Origin: Tardiphaga sp. P9-11
Lineage (GTDB): Bacteria > Pseudomonadota > Alphaproteobacteria > Rhizobiales > Xanthobacteraceae
Length of the DNA: 64,000 nt
Reading direction: 5' to 3'
NCBI RefSeq assembly: GCF_008329525.1
Contig: NZ_NPKQ01000005.1
Location: 248,001-312,000, forward strand
A program made the translations under genes and the position numbers. Below the pieces are notes generated by a model. It searched no databases. It saw only the letters and a list, made by a program, of their open reading frames with translations, and was not told the DNA's origin. How positions within the stretch are numbered: position 1 is the stretch's first letter; every line of letters begins with the position of its first letter. Below, piece after piece: positions 1-9,281 of the stretch.

Positions 1-249
1 CTGGACGATGACGGGGATGCTGAGGCCGTTATCGCGGATCTTGTCGAGCACGCCCATGCCGTCGAGGCCGGGCATCATCAGGTCGAGGACCAGAGCATCG
101 ATGGCAGGCGCGTCTGGGTCGGTCAGCCGGGCCACGGCGGCATCGCCGCTCTCGACGGTGATGGCCTCATAGCCGCAGCGTTGCACCATGTTTTCGAGGA
201 GGCGGCGCTGGACGGCGTCGTCATCTGCGATGAGGATTCGTTCGGCCAT
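1..249 (-). CDS. Response regulator, receiver domain only (gene runs off the window)
   Basis: Only the first 83 codons are in the window; the ATG is at 247-249 and the frame stays open to base 1. The visible part is a CheY-type receiver domain: the acidic pocket D9-D11 follows the first strand (ERILIADDD) and the phosphoacceptor is D56 in LVLDLMMPGLDG. It would be phosphorylated by a partner histidine kinase. In related bacteria proteins that begin this way are NtrC-type sigma-54 activators, but the AAA+ and DNA-binding domains would lie outside, so the output function is inference. Confidence 0.8.
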   Translation of the reverse strand, partial: MAERILIADDDAVQRRLLENMVQRCGYEAITVESGDAAVARLTDPDAPAIDALVLDLMMPGLDGMGVLDKIRDNGLSIPVIVQ

Positions 250-311
250 GGCAACTCCAAAGCGGGTGTGTCCCGATTTGAGCCACCATGGCGATCAAAG
301 CCTTAATGCTT

Positions 312-962
312 TCATAACACCGGGGCGAGGTATGCCGTCGCATAGGGCCAGACTTCGCGGGCACCGCGATAGATCATGTCACCCGCCACATAGAGAATGA
401 TGGCGAGACCGACATAGGCGATCCAGCGGTGCTTTTGCAGCAGTTTGGCGATGAAGGAGGCGGCGAGACCCATCAGTGCGATCGACAGCACGAGACCAAA
501 CACGAGGATGCTCGGATGCTCGCGCGCGGCGCCGGCAACCGCGAGCACATTGTCCAGCGACATGGAGACGTCAGCGACGGTGATCTGCCAGATCGCCTGA
601 CCCAGCGTTTTGCGCGGGCCGGTAGACGAGCCGTCGGCATTGAGCTTTTCGAGTTCGTCGAGATCGTGCTCATGTCCGGCGCGCAATTCGCGCCACATCT
701 TCCAGCACACCCATAGCAGCAGGACGCCGCCAGCCAGAAGCAGGCCGATAATCTGCAGCAGTTGAACGGTGATGCTGGCGAAGCCGATGCGCAGAATGGT
801 GGCGGCGACGATACCGATCAGGATGGCCTTGCCGCGCTGTTCCTTGGGAAGGCCGGCGGCCGCAAGGCCGATCACGATGGCATTGTCGCCGGCGAGAACC
901 AGGTCGATCATCACGACCTGGAAAAGTGCAGTCATAGCTTCAGCGGTGAAGAATTCTGTCAT
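312..962 (-). CDS. TerC/YjbE-family integral membrane protein
   Basis: 216-residue membrane protein with about seven hydrophobic segments. It carries the duplicated TerC signature: an acidic motif DLVLAGDN near residues 20-27 and its repeat DVSMSLDN near residues 130-140, which lie in equivalent helices and are thought to handle metal ions. A hydrophilic Asp/Glu/His-containing loop (around residues 92-115) separates the halves. Family members are linked to Mn2+ export or metal loading and to tellurium resistance; the substrate here is not shown by sequence. ATG at 960-962 was preferred over a GTG three codons upstream because GGAG lies eight bases before it. I saw no yybP-ykoY Mn riboswitch in the leader. 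Confidence 0.85.
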   Translation of the reverse strand: MTEFFTAEAMTALFQVVMIDLVLAGDNAIVIGLAAAGLPKEQRGKAILIGIVAATILRIGFASITVQLLQIIGLLLAGGVLLLWVCWKMWRELRAGHEHDLDELEKLNADGSSTGPRKTLGQAIWQITVADVSMSLDNVLAVAGAAREHPSILVFGLVLSIALMGLAASFIAKLLQKHRWIAYVGLAIILYVAGDMIYRGAREVWPYATAYLAPVL

Positions 963-1100
963 GTGGGCCACTCCGTATGAACGTCCAGTCCGACATCACA
1001 GTTCGGGTGAACTGCCAGAGGGGCCCGGGCCAGGACGTGCTTGTTAAAAGTCGTGCTTTGCAAAAGCATGCGGGTTTGATCCCGCGATTGATCCGATCCG

Positions 1101-1442
1101 TTACTCGGGTTGATCCGAGAGGGTGACGAGCCGAACCATCTGGTCGGGCTCGATGAGAATGGTGATGCCGACCCCGATGAAGGTCAGGACGCCGGCGATA
1201 TCGAACCAGGTCGCGCGTCGCGCGAAGTTCCGCGGAATCAGCGCGCCCCCGGCCATCAATGCTGCAAATGCGAATAGCAGGGTGGCGACCATCGGCGCCA
1301 GCGCGTCGAGCGAGACAAATGCGCGCAAGGCCAGTGCGGCGGTCAAAGCCAGCAGCAGGCTTGCGGCAAACAGCTCCTTGACCCGGTGAGGGGCAGGGGG
1401 CGCATATTTGCGGGCGATGAAGCTTCGACCCGTGAACGCCAT
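1101..1442 (-). CDS. Small hypothetical membrane protein
   Basis: 113 residues with three predicted membrane helices (about residues 24-45, 48-70 and 82-100), a basic N-terminus and an acidic C-terminal tail. ATG at 1440-1442. It lies on the same strand 138 bases upstream of the TerC-type gene and could be co-transcribed with it. I do not recognise a family. Codon use looks normal for the region. Confidence 0.65.
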   Translation of the reverse strand: MAFTGRSFIARKYAPPAPHRVKELFAASLLLALTAALALRAFVSLDALAPMVATLLFAFAALMAGGALIPRNFARRATWFDIAGVLTFIGVGITILIEPDQMVRLVTLSDQPE

Positions 1443-1545
1443 GATCGTCTCTTGCTGTTCCGTCCCGTGCCGTCTTGAGCGCTGGCGACGTTCCTGCAGG
1501 CGGTTGGTTGTGCTACGGTAAAGTCGTCAGCTTGAGAAATTTGAA

Positions 1546-1893
1546 ATGGATAGTTTCGTAAAAATGAAACTTGGTCAAGATCAAGATGTTTCTGTGGAGC
1601 GGCGGCAGGGAAAGCCAGTGCCGGAAGCCCGGCAATTGCGGAAACAGGCGGGGGACTGGCTGAAGGCGCGCCGCGCGGACGCTGGCCTGTCGCAGGTCGA
1701 TCTCGCGGCCCGGCTCGGTCTCAAATATTACACGTTCATTTCGCAGGTTGAGAACGGCTTCAGCCGGGTGCCGACCGAGACCATGGAAGCCTGGGCTATC
1801 CAGCTCGGTCTCGAACCGGCGGCCTTCGCCAAATATTTGCTGGTCTATTACGAGCCGGAATTGCACCGGCTGCTGTTCGGAGCATCCAAATGA
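1546..1893 (+). CDS. XRE-family helix-turn-helix regulator
   Basis: 115 residues. A Cro/CI-type HTH occupies about residues 34-85: WLKARRADAGLSQVDLAARL, then KYYTFISQVENG as the recognition helix region. The domain is followed by a short C-terminal tail. It likely binds DNA as a dimer. Its stop codon overlaps the start of the next gene (ATGA at 1890-1893), so the two are translationally coupled and probably act together. The upstream sequence is AT-rich for this genome. The arrangement recalls a regulator plus cognate partner; a toxin-antitoxin role is possible but unsupported by a toxin motif. Confidence 0.8.
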   Translation: MDSFVKMKLGQDQDVSVERRQGKPVPEARQLRKQAGDWLKARRADAGLSQVDLAARLGLKYYTFISQVENGFSRVPTETMEAWAIQLGLEPAAFAKYLLVYYEPELHRLLFGASK

Positions 1894-2327
1894 ACGTCGT
1901 CGCATTCCGGCGTAAGCCGCTGCAGGGCGCGTGGAGCGAGACCGAGCTCGCTACGCTTGCCGACACAATCAATATCGGACGTCGCGGCGAGGAATGGGAG
2001 ACCGGCATCACCGAGAACGGTGATGCGCAGCTCTATCTGCTGGGACCGCTGCCGGAGCGAGCTTGCACGTTGTGCATCTCGCGAGTGGATGGTCGTTACA
2101 TTCTGGAAGACGGCACCGGGCGGCTGCTGTTCGAGCATGGTAGCCTGCCGCTGGTGGCGGCGCACGCCCGCACTGCGCTGCGCGGGACGCGATGGTGGCT
2201 TGTCGCACGGATTGTCATGGTGTGGTGTACGATTCGTCATACGATTCATGACGAGATCGAACCCTTGATGATCGAGGGCGAAGAACTGCTTGTCCATTTC
2301 GCTCCGCAGCTCGCTGCTTTCGTGTGA
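1890..2327 (+). CDS. Hypothetical protein coupled to the XRE regulator
   Basis: 145 residues, no signal peptide and no clear membrane helix. A central stretch (about residues 45-95) alternates short strands and contains the pair C59/C62 in ACTLCISR plus the motif EDGTGRLLFEH, which looks like a small beta-rich domain; the C-terminal 40 residues are hydrophobic and helical. The start overlaps the regulator stop by four bases. It ends 25 bases before the oligopeptidase start, so all three may form one transcript. No function is assigned; it probably modulates or is controlled by the regulator. Confidence 0.7.
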   Translation: MNVVAFRRKPLQGAWSETELATLADTINIGRRGEEWETGITENGDAQLYLLGPLPERACTLCISRVDGRYILEDGTGRLLFEHGSLPLVAAHARTALRGTRWWLVARIVMVWCTIRHTIHDEIEPLMIEGEELLVHFAPQLAAFV

Positions 2328-2352
2328 CGACTGCATCCAACCGAAAGTATTC

Positions 2353-4263
2353 ATGACGAAATCTGCGATTGCCCGGACCGCCAAGCCTTCTCGAAAGCCC
2401 GCTTCCCGCAAAACTGTTTCGCGCAAATCCGCCCCCGCCAAAAAGGCGGCGCGCAAGGTGGCGTCGAAATCATCGGCCAAATCGCCGGGGGGCAAGCTGC
2501 CGGAATGGAATCTCGCGGATCTCTATACGGCGATTGATGCGCCGGAGATTGCCAGGGATCTGGACAAGATCGATGCCGAATGCGCGGTCTTCGAAGCGGA
2601 TTACAAGGGCAAGCTCGCGGAAGAGACGGCCCGACCCGGCGGCGGTGTGTGGCTCGCGGAAGCTGTTCGCCGTTATGAGGCGATCGACGATCTTGCCGGC
2701 CGGCTCGGTTCCTATGCCGGCCTCGTCCATGCCGGCGACAGCGTCGATCCCGCGATTTCGAAATTCTACGGTGACGTGTCCGAGCGCATCACTGCAGCGT
2801 CGGTGCATCTGCTGTTCTTCGGTCTCGAGCTCAACCGTATCGATGACGCTGTGATCGAGCAGGCGATGCAGGCGCCCGAGCTTGGCCACTACCGGCCGTG
2901 GATCGAAGACAGCCGCAAGGACAAGCCCTACCAGCTCGAAGACCGCGTCGAGCAGCTGTTTCACGAGAAGTCCCAGACGGGTTATGGCGCCTTCAACCGG
3001 CTGTTCGACCAGACTATCGCGGGGCTTCGCTTTAAGCTCGGTGGCAAGGAGCTGGCGATCGAGCCAACGTTGACCATGCTGCAGGACCGCGCGCCGGCCA
3101 AGCGCAAGGCGGCCGGGCAGGCGCTGGCGAAGACCTTCAAGGCCAATGAGCGTACCTTTGCACTGATCACCAACACGCTGGCCAAGGACAAGGAAATCTC
3201 CGACCGCTGGCGCGGTTTCCAGGACATTGCGGATTCCCGCCATCTCAATAACCGCGTTGAGCGCGAAGTGGTCGATGCACTGGTGTCGTCAGTGCGCGCT
3301 GCCTATCCGCGGCTGTCGCATCGCTATTATCAGTTGAAGGCGCGCTGGTTCGGCAAAAAGAAGCTCGCCCATTGGGATCGCAACGCGCCGCTACCATTCG
3401 CACCGACCGGCACGATTCCATGGTCGGATGCGCAGGACATGGTGCTGACCGCCTATGGCGCGTTTTCACCCGACATGGCCAATATTGCCAAGCGCTTCTT
3501 CACCGATCGCTGGATCGATGCGCCGGTGCGCCCGGGCAAGGCGCCCGGCGCCTTCTCGCATCCGACCACGCCGTCGGCGCACCCCTATGTGCTGATGAAC
3601 TATCAGGGCAAGCCACGCGACGTGATGACGCTCGCCCACGAACTCGGCCACGGCGTGCATCAGGTGCTCGCTGCCCGCAACGGTGCGCTGATGGCGCCGA
3701 CACCGCTGACGCTGGCCGAAACCGCCAGCGTGTTCGGTGAAATGCTGACCTTCAAGCGGCTGCTGTCGCAGACCAAGAGTGCCAAGCAGCGCCAGGCATT
3801 GCTCGCGGGCAAGGTCGAGGACATGATCAACACGGTGGTGCGGCAGATCGCGTTCTATTCATTCGAGCGCGCTGTTCACACCGAGCGTCGTCACGGCGAA
3901 CTCACCGCGCAACGGCTCGGCGAACTTTGGCTCAGCGTGCAGACAGAAAGCCTCGGGCCGGCGATCGAGATCAAGCCGGGTTACGAGAACTTCTGGATGT
4001 ACATCCCGCACTTCATCCATTCGCCGTTCTACGTCTATGCCTATGCCTTCGGCGATTGCCTCGTGAACTCGCTTTACGCTGTCTACGAGAACGCCCAGGA
4101 AGGTTTCGCGGAACGCTACCTCGCGATGCTCGCCGCCGGTGGAACCAAGCACTATTCCGAACTGCTGAAGCCGTTCGGACTGGATGCCAAAGATCCGACC
4201 TTCTGGGATGGCGGCCTGTCGGTCATCTCGGGGATGATCGATGAATTGGAGGCGATGGGGTAG
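2353..4263 (+). CDS. pepF: M3-family oligoendopeptidase F-type metallopeptidase
   Basis: 636 residues. The first 45 are a Lys/Arg/Ala/Ser-rich low-complexity extension that is not part of the catalytic fold. The rest is a helical M3 (PepF/thimet-like) peptidase: the zinc motif HELGH is at residues 429-433 and the third ligand lies in LAETASVFGE about 25-30 residues later. Such enzymes cleave oligopeptides in the cytoplasm. ATG at 2353 fits; the frame is open further upstream to 2290, but that would overlap the preceding gene. The basic N-terminal tail could bind nucleic acid or be a start-site artefact. Confidence 0.9.
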   Translation: MTKSAIARTAKPSRKPASRKTVSRKSAPAKKAARKVASKSSAKSPGGKLPEWNLADLYTAIDAPEIARDLDKIDAECAVFEADYKGKLAEETARPGGGVWLAEAVRRYEAIDDLAGRLGSYAGLVHAGDSVDPAISKFYGDVSERITAASVHLLFFGLELNRIDDAVIEQAMQAPELGHYRPWIEDSRKDKPYQLEDRVEQLFHEKSQTGYGAFNRLFDQTIAGLRFKLGGKELAIEPTLTMLQDRAPAKRKAAGQALAKTFKANERTFALITNTLAKDKEISDRWRGFQDIADSRHLNNRVEREVVDALVSSVRAAYPRLSHRYYQLKARWFGKKKLAHWDRNAPLPFAPTGTIPWSDAQDMVLTAYGAFSPDMANIAKRFFTDRWIDAPVRPGKAPGAFSHPTTPSAHPYVLMNYQGKPRDVMTLAHELGHGVHQVLAARNGALMAPTPLTLAETASVFGEMLTFKRLLSQTKSAKQRQALLAGKVEDMINTVVRQIAFYSFERAVHTERRHGELTAQRLGELWLSVQTESLGPAIEIKPGYENFWMYIPHFIHSPFYVYAYAFGDCLVNSLYAVYENAQEGFAERYLAMLAAGGTKHYSELLKPFGLDAKDPTFWDGGLSVISGMIDELEAMG

Positions 4264-4435
4264 GCGCCCCCTCGCTTCAATTCGATAGGGCGAAAAATTA
4301 GGCAAGTGCAGTCATCCACCGGCCTGACGCACTGCGGTATGCAAAGATTGCCGTGGTATGCCACGAACCGTTGCTCTCCATATCCAATTGCGCTAATTCC
4401 GTGGCAACATACGAAATGCGAGGCGGGAGACCCTG

Positions 4436-4588
4436 ATGTCCGATCACAGCGAAGTCGCTTACACCACGGCCGATGGCAACGATTATCCGGCCCATGAGCA
4501 AACCTATGAGGGCTTTCTCATGCTGGTGAAGTGGGGCACCATCGGCGTCGTCGCTATCGTGGCCCTGATGGGCATCTTCCTCACCTGA
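4436..4588 (+). CDS. aa3-type cytochrome c oxidase subunit IV (small)
   Basis: 50-residue protein. Its N-terminal half is polar and acidic, then EGFLMLVKWGTIGVVAIVAL forms the single membrane helix at residues 25-48. This matches the alphaproteobacterial bacterial aa3-type oxidase subunit IV, a one-helix accessory subunit. GGCGGGAGA precedes the ATG. It lies alone, 82 bases before the transhydrogenase operon on the same strand, not with the main oxidase subunits, an arrangement common in this family of bacteria as far as I recall. Confidence 0.85.
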   Translation: MSDHSEVAYTTADGNDYPAHEQTYEGFLMLVKWGTIGVVAIVALMGIFLT

Positions 4589-4670
4589 TCTATCGCTGAT
4601 TGCGCCGCCCGGCTCGGTTGGCGTCCTGTCCTATTTGCTCACGCGCGTGCCTTGCGCCGCCGGAGGCCCC

Positions 4671-5801
4671 ATGAAAATTGCCGTTGCCAAGGAAATCGAT
4701 CCGTCTGAACCGCGCGTGGCGATCTCGCCCGACACGGTGAAGAAGTTTAAGGCGCTCGGCGTCGATGTCGCCATCGAGCCCGGCGCCGGCATCAAGTCCG
4801 GCCTGCCGGATTCGGAATACACCGCTGTCGGCGCGACCATCGCTGCCGATGCGGTGAAGGACGCCGACATCGTCATCAAGGTGAAGCGTCCCGAGGTGTC
4901 CGAACTCGCCGGTTACAAGCGCGGTGCGCTGGTGATCGCGATCATGGACCCCTATGGCAACGACGCGGCGCTGAAGGCGATGGCCGATGCCGGCGTGTCA
5001 GCCTTTGCGATGGAGCTGATGCCGCGCATCACCCGCGCGCAGGTGATGGACGTGCTGTCGTCGCAGGCCAATCTCGCCGGCTACCGCGCCGTGATCGAAG
5101 CCGCCGAGAGCTTCGGTCGCGCCTTCCCGATGATGATGACCGCGGCGGGCACCATCCCGGCTGCCAAGGTGTTCGTGATGGGTGTCGGCGTCGCCGGGCT
5201 GCAGGCGATCGCGACCGCGCGCCGCCTCGGTGCGGTCGTTACCGCGACCGACGTGCGGCCGGCTACGAAAGAGCAGGTCGAAAGCCTCGGCGCGAAATTC
5301 CTGGCCGTGGAAGACGACGAGTTCAAGAACGCGCAGACCGCCGGCGGCTACGCCAAGGAAATGTCCAAGGAATATCAGGTCAAGCAGGCCGCGCTTACTG
5401 CCGAGCACATCAAGAAGCAGGACATCATTATCACCACCGCGCTGATCCCGGGCCGGCCTGCGCCGCGTCTGGTCACCGCCGAGATGGTCGCGTCGATGAA
5501 GCCCGGTTCGGTGCTGATCGATCTCGCTGTCGAACGCGGTGGCAATGTCGAAGGCGCCAAGCCTGGCGAAGTTGCTGACGTCAACGGCATCAAGATCGTT
5601 GGCTATACCAATGTCGCCGGTCGCGTCGCCGCCTCGGCATCGAGCCTCTATGCGCGCAATCTGTTCTCGTTCATCGAAACGCTGGTCAACAAAGAGACCA
5701 AGGCGCTCGCGGTGAATTGGGACGACGAACTGGTCAAGGCGACGGCTTTGACCAAGGACGGCGCCGTCATTCATCCGAATTTCCAGCCGAAGACCGCGTA
5801 A
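4671..5801 (+). CDS. pntAA: NAD(P) transhydrogenase subunit alpha, soluble NAD-binding part
   Basis: 376 residues, domain I of proton-translocating transhydrogenase. It binds NAD(H) and passes hydride to NADP bound on PntB. The N-terminus [17 protein letters not shown] and the alanine-dehydrogenase-like fold are typical; the Rossmann motif GVGVAGLQ is near residue 170. The alpha chain is split, with the membrane part encoded by the next gene, as usual in Alphaproteobacteria. ATG 4671 is preceded by GGAGG; an in-frame upstream start at 4635 is less likely. First gene of pntAA-pntAB-pntB. Confidence 0.95.
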   Translation: MKIAVAKEIDPSEPRVAISPDTVKKFKALGVDVAIEPGAGIKSGLPDSEYTAVGATIAADAVKDADIVIKVKRPEVSELAGYKRGALVIAIMDPYGNDAALKAMADAGVSAFAMELMPRITRAQVMDVLSSQANLAGYRAVIEAAESFGRAFPMMMTAAGTIPAAKVFVMGVGVAGLQAIATARRLGAVVTATDVRPATKEQVESLGAKFLAVEDDEFKNAQTAGGYAKEMSKEYQVKQAALTAEHIKKQDIIITTALIPGRPAPRLVTAEMVASMKPGSVLIDLAVERGGNVEGAKPGEVADVNGIKIVGYTNVAGRVAASASSLYARNLFSFIETLVNKETKALAVNWDDELVKATALTKDGAVIHPNFQPKTA

Positions 5802-5812
5802 GGAGCACCACC

Positions 5813-6127
5813 ATGGATCATGCCTCGCTGGTCAGCCCGTTCGTCTTTCAGCTTTCGATCTTCGTGCTCGCGGTTTTCGTGGGTTACTTCGTGGTGTGGT
5901 CGGTGACCCCCGCGCTGCATACGCCGCTGATGTCGGTGACCAATGCGATCTCTTCGGTGATCGTGGTCGGCGCACTGCTTGCGGTCGGCGTCGGCATGGT
6001 CGGCAGTGGCGGCGCCTTGGCGCGCGGCTTCGGCTTCGTCGCGCTGATTTTTGCATGCGTCAATATTTTCGGCGGCTTCCTAGTCACGCAGCGCATGCTT
6101 GCGATGTACCAGAAGAAAAAGAAGTAA
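5813..6127 (+). CDS. pntAB: NAD(P) transhydrogenase alpha, membrane part
   Basis: 104 residues with three to four hydrophobic helices, the N-terminal membrane portion of domain II. With PntB it forms the proton channel that couples proton entry to NADPH production. AGGAG stands seven bases before the ATG. It is 11 bases after pntAA and 10 bases before pntB, so one operon. Ends in a short basic tail (KKKK). Confidence 0.95.
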   Translation: MDHASLVSPFVFQLSIFVLAVFVGYFVVWSVTPALHTPLMSVTNAISSVIVVGALLAVGVGMVGSGGALARGFGFVALIFACVNIFGGFLVTQRMLAMYQKKKK

Positions 6128-6137
6128 GGGCAGCCCG

Positions 6138-7544
6138 ATGAACGCCAATCTCGCCGCACTGCTCTATCTCGTCGCGGGCATCCTCTTCATCCTGTCGCTG
6201 CGCGGGCTGTCCAGCCCGGCATCCAGCCGGCAGGGCAATTTCCTCGGCATGGCCGGCATGGTCATCGCCGTGGGTACCACGCTCGCCGCGCATCCGCCGG
6301 CCGATGCGCTTGGCTGGATCCTGGTGATCCTTGGCATCGCCATCGGTGGCGGCATCGGCGCTGTTATCGCCAAGCGCGTGCCGATGACCTCGATGCCCGA
6401 ACTGGTCGCCGCCTTCCACTCGCTGGTCGGTATGGCCGCGGTGCTGGTCGCCGCCGGCGCGTTCTATGCGCCGGAAGCCTTCGGCATTCTCGATCCGGTG
6501 ACCAAGAAGATCGTGGGCGCGAGCCTCGTCGAAATGTCGCTCGGTGTCGCCATCGGCGCGCTGACCTTCACGGGCTCCGTCATTGCCTTCGCCAAACTCT
6601 CGGGCCGCATGAGCGGCTCTCCGATCATTCTGCCGGCGCGTCACATCATTAACATCGTGCTCGCACTGGCGCTGGTGTTCTTCATCTATGGCCTGGTGCA
6701 TTCCGGTAGCGCGGTCGACTTCTGGATGATCACCATCCTCGCGCTGGTGCTAGGCGCCTTGCTGATCATTCCGATCGGCGGTGCCGACATGCCGGTTGTG
6801 ATCTCGATGCTGAATTCGTATTCGGGTTGGGCCGCCGCCGGTATCGGCTTCACGCTGGGCAACTCGGCGCTGATCATCACTGGTGCGCTGGTCGGCTCGT
6901 CCGGTGCAATCCTGTCCTACATCATGTGCCACGCGATGAATCGTTCGTTCATCTCGGTCATCCTCGGCGGCTTTGGAGGCGAGACCGCGGCAGCCGGTGG
7001 TGGCGCCGGCGGCGAAGTGCGCCCGGTCAAGCTCGGTTCGGCCGACGACGCAGCTTTTATTTTGAAGAACGCGCAAAAGGTCATCATCGTGCCCGGCTAC
7101 GGCATGGCGGTGGCGCAGGCACAGCATGCGCTGCGCGAAATGGCCGATACGCTGAAGAAGGAAGGCGTCGAGGTGAAATATGCCATTCATCCGGTCGCTG
7201 GTCGTATGCCCGGCCACATGAACGTGCTGCTGGCGGAAGCCAACGTGCCTTACGATGAGGTGTTCGAACTCGAGGACATCAATTCGGAATTCGCGCAGGC
7301 CGACATCGCCTTCGTGATCGGCGCGAATGACGTCACGAATCCGGCGGCGGAAGACGACAAGACCTCGCCGATCTATGGCATGCCGGTGCTGCAGGTGTGG
7401 AAGGCCGGCACCGTGATGTTCATCAAGCGCTCGCTAGCCTCCGGCTATGCCGGCATCGACAACCCGTTGTTCTATCGCGATAACACCATGATGCTGCTGG
7501 GTGACGCGAAGAAGGTCACCGAGAATATCGTCAAGGCGATGTGA
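6138..7544 (+). CDS. pntB: NAD(P) transhydrogenase subunit beta
   Basis: 468 residues. About nine membrane helices fill residues 1-265, followed by a Gly/Ala linker and the soluble NADP-binding domain III from about residue 290. The motif VPGYGMAVAQAQH marks the NADP-binding loop and DVTNPAAEDDKTSPIYGMP the base-binding region. Completes the pump. Followed by a strong intrinsic terminator at 7570. Confidence 0.96.
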   Translation: MNANLAALLYLVAGILFILSLRGLSSPASSRQGNFLGMAGMVIAVGTTLAAHPPADALGWILVILGIAIGGGIGAVIAKRVPMTSMPELVAAFHSLVGMAAVLVAAGAFYAPEAFGILDPVTKKIVGASLVEMSLGVAIGALTFTGSVIAFAKLSGRMSGSPIILPARHIINIVLALALVFFIYGLVHSGSAVDFWMITILALVLGALLIIPIGGADMPVVISMLNSYSGWAAAGIGFTLGNSALIITGALVGSSGAILSYIMCHAMNRSFISVILGGFGGETAAAGGGAGGEVRPVKLGSADDAAFILKNAQKVIIVPGYGMAVAQAQHALREMADTLKKEGVEVKYAIHPVAGRMPGHMNVLLAEANVPYDEVFELEDINSEFAQADIAFVIGANDVTNPAAEDDKTSPIYGMPVLQVWKAGTVMFIKRSLASGYAGIDNPLFYRDNTMMLLGDAKKVTENIVKAM

Positions 7545-7569
7545 GAGATCCTGGAACCTGAAACGAAAA

Positions 7570-7596
7570 ATGCCCGGCGATGCGCCGGGCATTTTT
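7570..7596 (+). terminator. Rho-independent terminator of the pnt operon
   Basis: Perfect ten-base stem (ATGCCCGGCG / CGCCGGGCAT) with a three-base loop, then TTTTT. It starts 26 bases after the pntB stop and also separates it from the convergent VOC gene. Confidence 0.9.
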
Positions 7597-7620
7597 ATTG
7601 CTGGGTGGCCTGGACGCTCC

Positions 7621-8001
7621 TTAAGACGCCATCCGATGCATCGCGCAAAGCTTGTTACCGACGGGGTCGCGCAGATAAGCGAGATAGAGCTTCATGCCGC
7701 CCATGTCGCGTACGCCCGGGGGATCCTCACAGGTGGTGGCGCCATTGGCGACACCCATCGCGTGCCAGGCATCGACTTCTTCGGTGGATTTGGCATTGAA
7801 GCCGATCGTACCGCCATTGGCCGGCGTGGCGAAATTGCCGTCGATCGGCTTGGACACCGAGAAAGTACCGGTTTTGGTGCGATAGAAGATCCGGTGACGG
7901 TCGACCACGGCGGGTTGGACGCTCAGCGTGCCGAGCAGCTTGTCATAGAAATTTTTCGCGGCGTCCAAGTCGTTGGTGCCGATCATAACATGTGAAAACA
8001 T
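7621..8001 (-). CDS. VOC (glyoxalase/bleomycin resistance) family protein
   Basis: 126 residues with the beta-alpha-beta-beta-beta VOC fold. MFSHVMIGTNDLDAAKNFYD at the start is the characteristic first module and MGGMKLYLAYLRDPVGNKLC the last strand pair. The metal position H5 and a late acidic/asparagine residue fit a metal-binding lyase-like protein, but the substrate is unknown. ATG 7999-8001 is preceded by GGAAGCGAG. Convergent with the pnt operon. Confidence 0.85.
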   Translation of the reverse strand: MFSHVMIGTNDLDAAKNFYDKLLGTLSVQPAVVDRHRIFYRTKTGTFSVSKPIDGNFATPANGGTIGFNAKSTEEVDAWHAMGVANGATTCEDPPGVRDMGGMKLYLAYLRDPVGNKLCAMHRMAS

Positions 8002-8174
8002 CTCGCTTCCTCTCCCACTTTCTTGCAATCTCACCTTCGGGTGATACGCAATTATACGCATCATCCGCCGCTTGGCGAGGCGGCATCACGCATCTGCGCA
8101 ACCGATAGCGCGGCTACGCATTGGTTCTATGTAGCCTCGCCTTGAGTCCCTTCACACCGCAGGACGCCGATCAG

Positions 8175-9263
8175 ATGTCAGTACAGCCCGTGCCCAAATC
8201 GTCCTGGATTTTCCCGGCGCTCGCTGTTGCGTTTGTTGCAGCGACAACTGCGCTCAGCCTGAGCTTCACGCCGTCCGTGTCCGGACTGATGTTCGCCGCG
8301 GTCCTGCTGGTGATCCTGTTCGGCACGGTCTTCGCCGCAGTCCATCATGCCGAGGTGATCGCCCACAAGATCGGTGAGCCCTATGGCACGCTGCTGTTGA
8401 CGCTGTCGGTCATCATCATCGAAGTGGCGGTGATTGCTACGATCATGATCGGCGACAAGTCTGCTCCGACGCTAGCGCGGGATACGGTATTCGCTGTCGT
8501 TATGATCGTCTGCAACGGCCTTGTCGGTCTCTGTATCCTGGCCGGCGGCTTGCGCTACACCGAGCAGGAATTCCAGGTCAGTGGCGCCAAGGTCTATCTC
8601 AGTGTGCTGATCGTGTTGTCGACCATCACGTTGATCCTGCCGAATTACACACTGACGACACCCGGGCCATTATACTCCGCCCTGCAGCTCGCCTTCGTCA
8701 GCGTCGTGACCATGATCCTCTACGGCCTGTTCCTCTACACGCAGACGGTGCTGCATCGGGATTACTTCATCAACGATGGTGCGGAAGATGATGACGGCCA
8801 CCCACCGGCGCATTCGATCACGATGAACGGTGTGCTTCTCGTGGTCTCGCTGGTCGCGGTGGTTCTGTTGGCGAAATCATTCTCCGTGGTTGTCGATGCC
8901 GGCGGCGCCGCGATCGGCGCGCCGCCGGCCTTTACCGGTATTGTCGTGGCGCTGCTGGTGCTGTTGCCCGAAAGCGTTGCCGCGATCTCTGCGGCGCGTC
9001 ACAACAAGTTGCAGAAGAGCATCAACTTGTCGCTTGGCTCCGCGCTGGCGACGATCAGCCTCACCATCCCCGCCGTTGCGCTCGCCGCCTATCTGCTGGG
9101 CAAACCGTTGCTGCTCGGCCTGCCGCAAAGTGAAATGGTGCTGCTGATCATGACATTCGCCATCAGCATGCTGACCTTCGCCACAGGCGTGACAAACATC
9201 CTGTTCGGGATGGTGCACATGTTAGTCTTTGCTGTATTCCTCTTGACGGTATTCGCACCGTAA
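8175..9263 (+). CDS. Ca2+/H+ antiporter, ChaA-like (CaCA superfamily)
   Basis: 362 residues with about eleven membrane helices. Two inverted alpha-repeats are visible: LLLTLSVIIIEVAVIATIM (near residue 75) carries the first conserved acidic residue, and LLVLLPESVAAISAARHNKL (near residue 265) the second with PES. A short acidic loop EDDDGH (around residue 210) divides the halves. The family exchanges Ca2+ or Na+ for protons at the inner membrane. ATG 8175 is chosen; the frame extends 18 codons upstream without a good ribosome site. Confidence 0.88.
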   Translation: MSVQPVPKSSWIFPALAVAFVAATTALSLSFTPSVSGLMFAAVLLVILFGTVFAAVHHAEVIAHKIGEPYGTLLLTLSVIIIEVAVIATIMIGDKSAPTLARDTVFAVVMIVCNGLVGLCILAGGLRYTEQEFQVSGAKVYLSVLIVLSTITLILPNYTLTTPGPLYSALQLAFVSVVTMILYGLFLYTQTVLHRDYFINDGAEDDDGHPPAHSITMNGVLLVVSLVAVVLLAKSFSVVVDAGGAAIGAPPAFTGIVVALLVLLPESVAAISAARHNKLQKSINLSLGSALATISLTIPAVALAAYLLGKPLLLGLPQSEMVLLIMTFAISMLTFATGVTNILFGMVHMLVFAVFLLTVFAP

Positions 9264-9281
9264 CGACCAGAGGAAATCAAA

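Noticed and set aside
963..1100. Mn2+ (yybP-ykoY) riboswitch before the TerC-type gene
   Set aside because: The expected conserved bases of that riboswitch could not be found; only a small TGCTTT/AAAGCA dyad is present.
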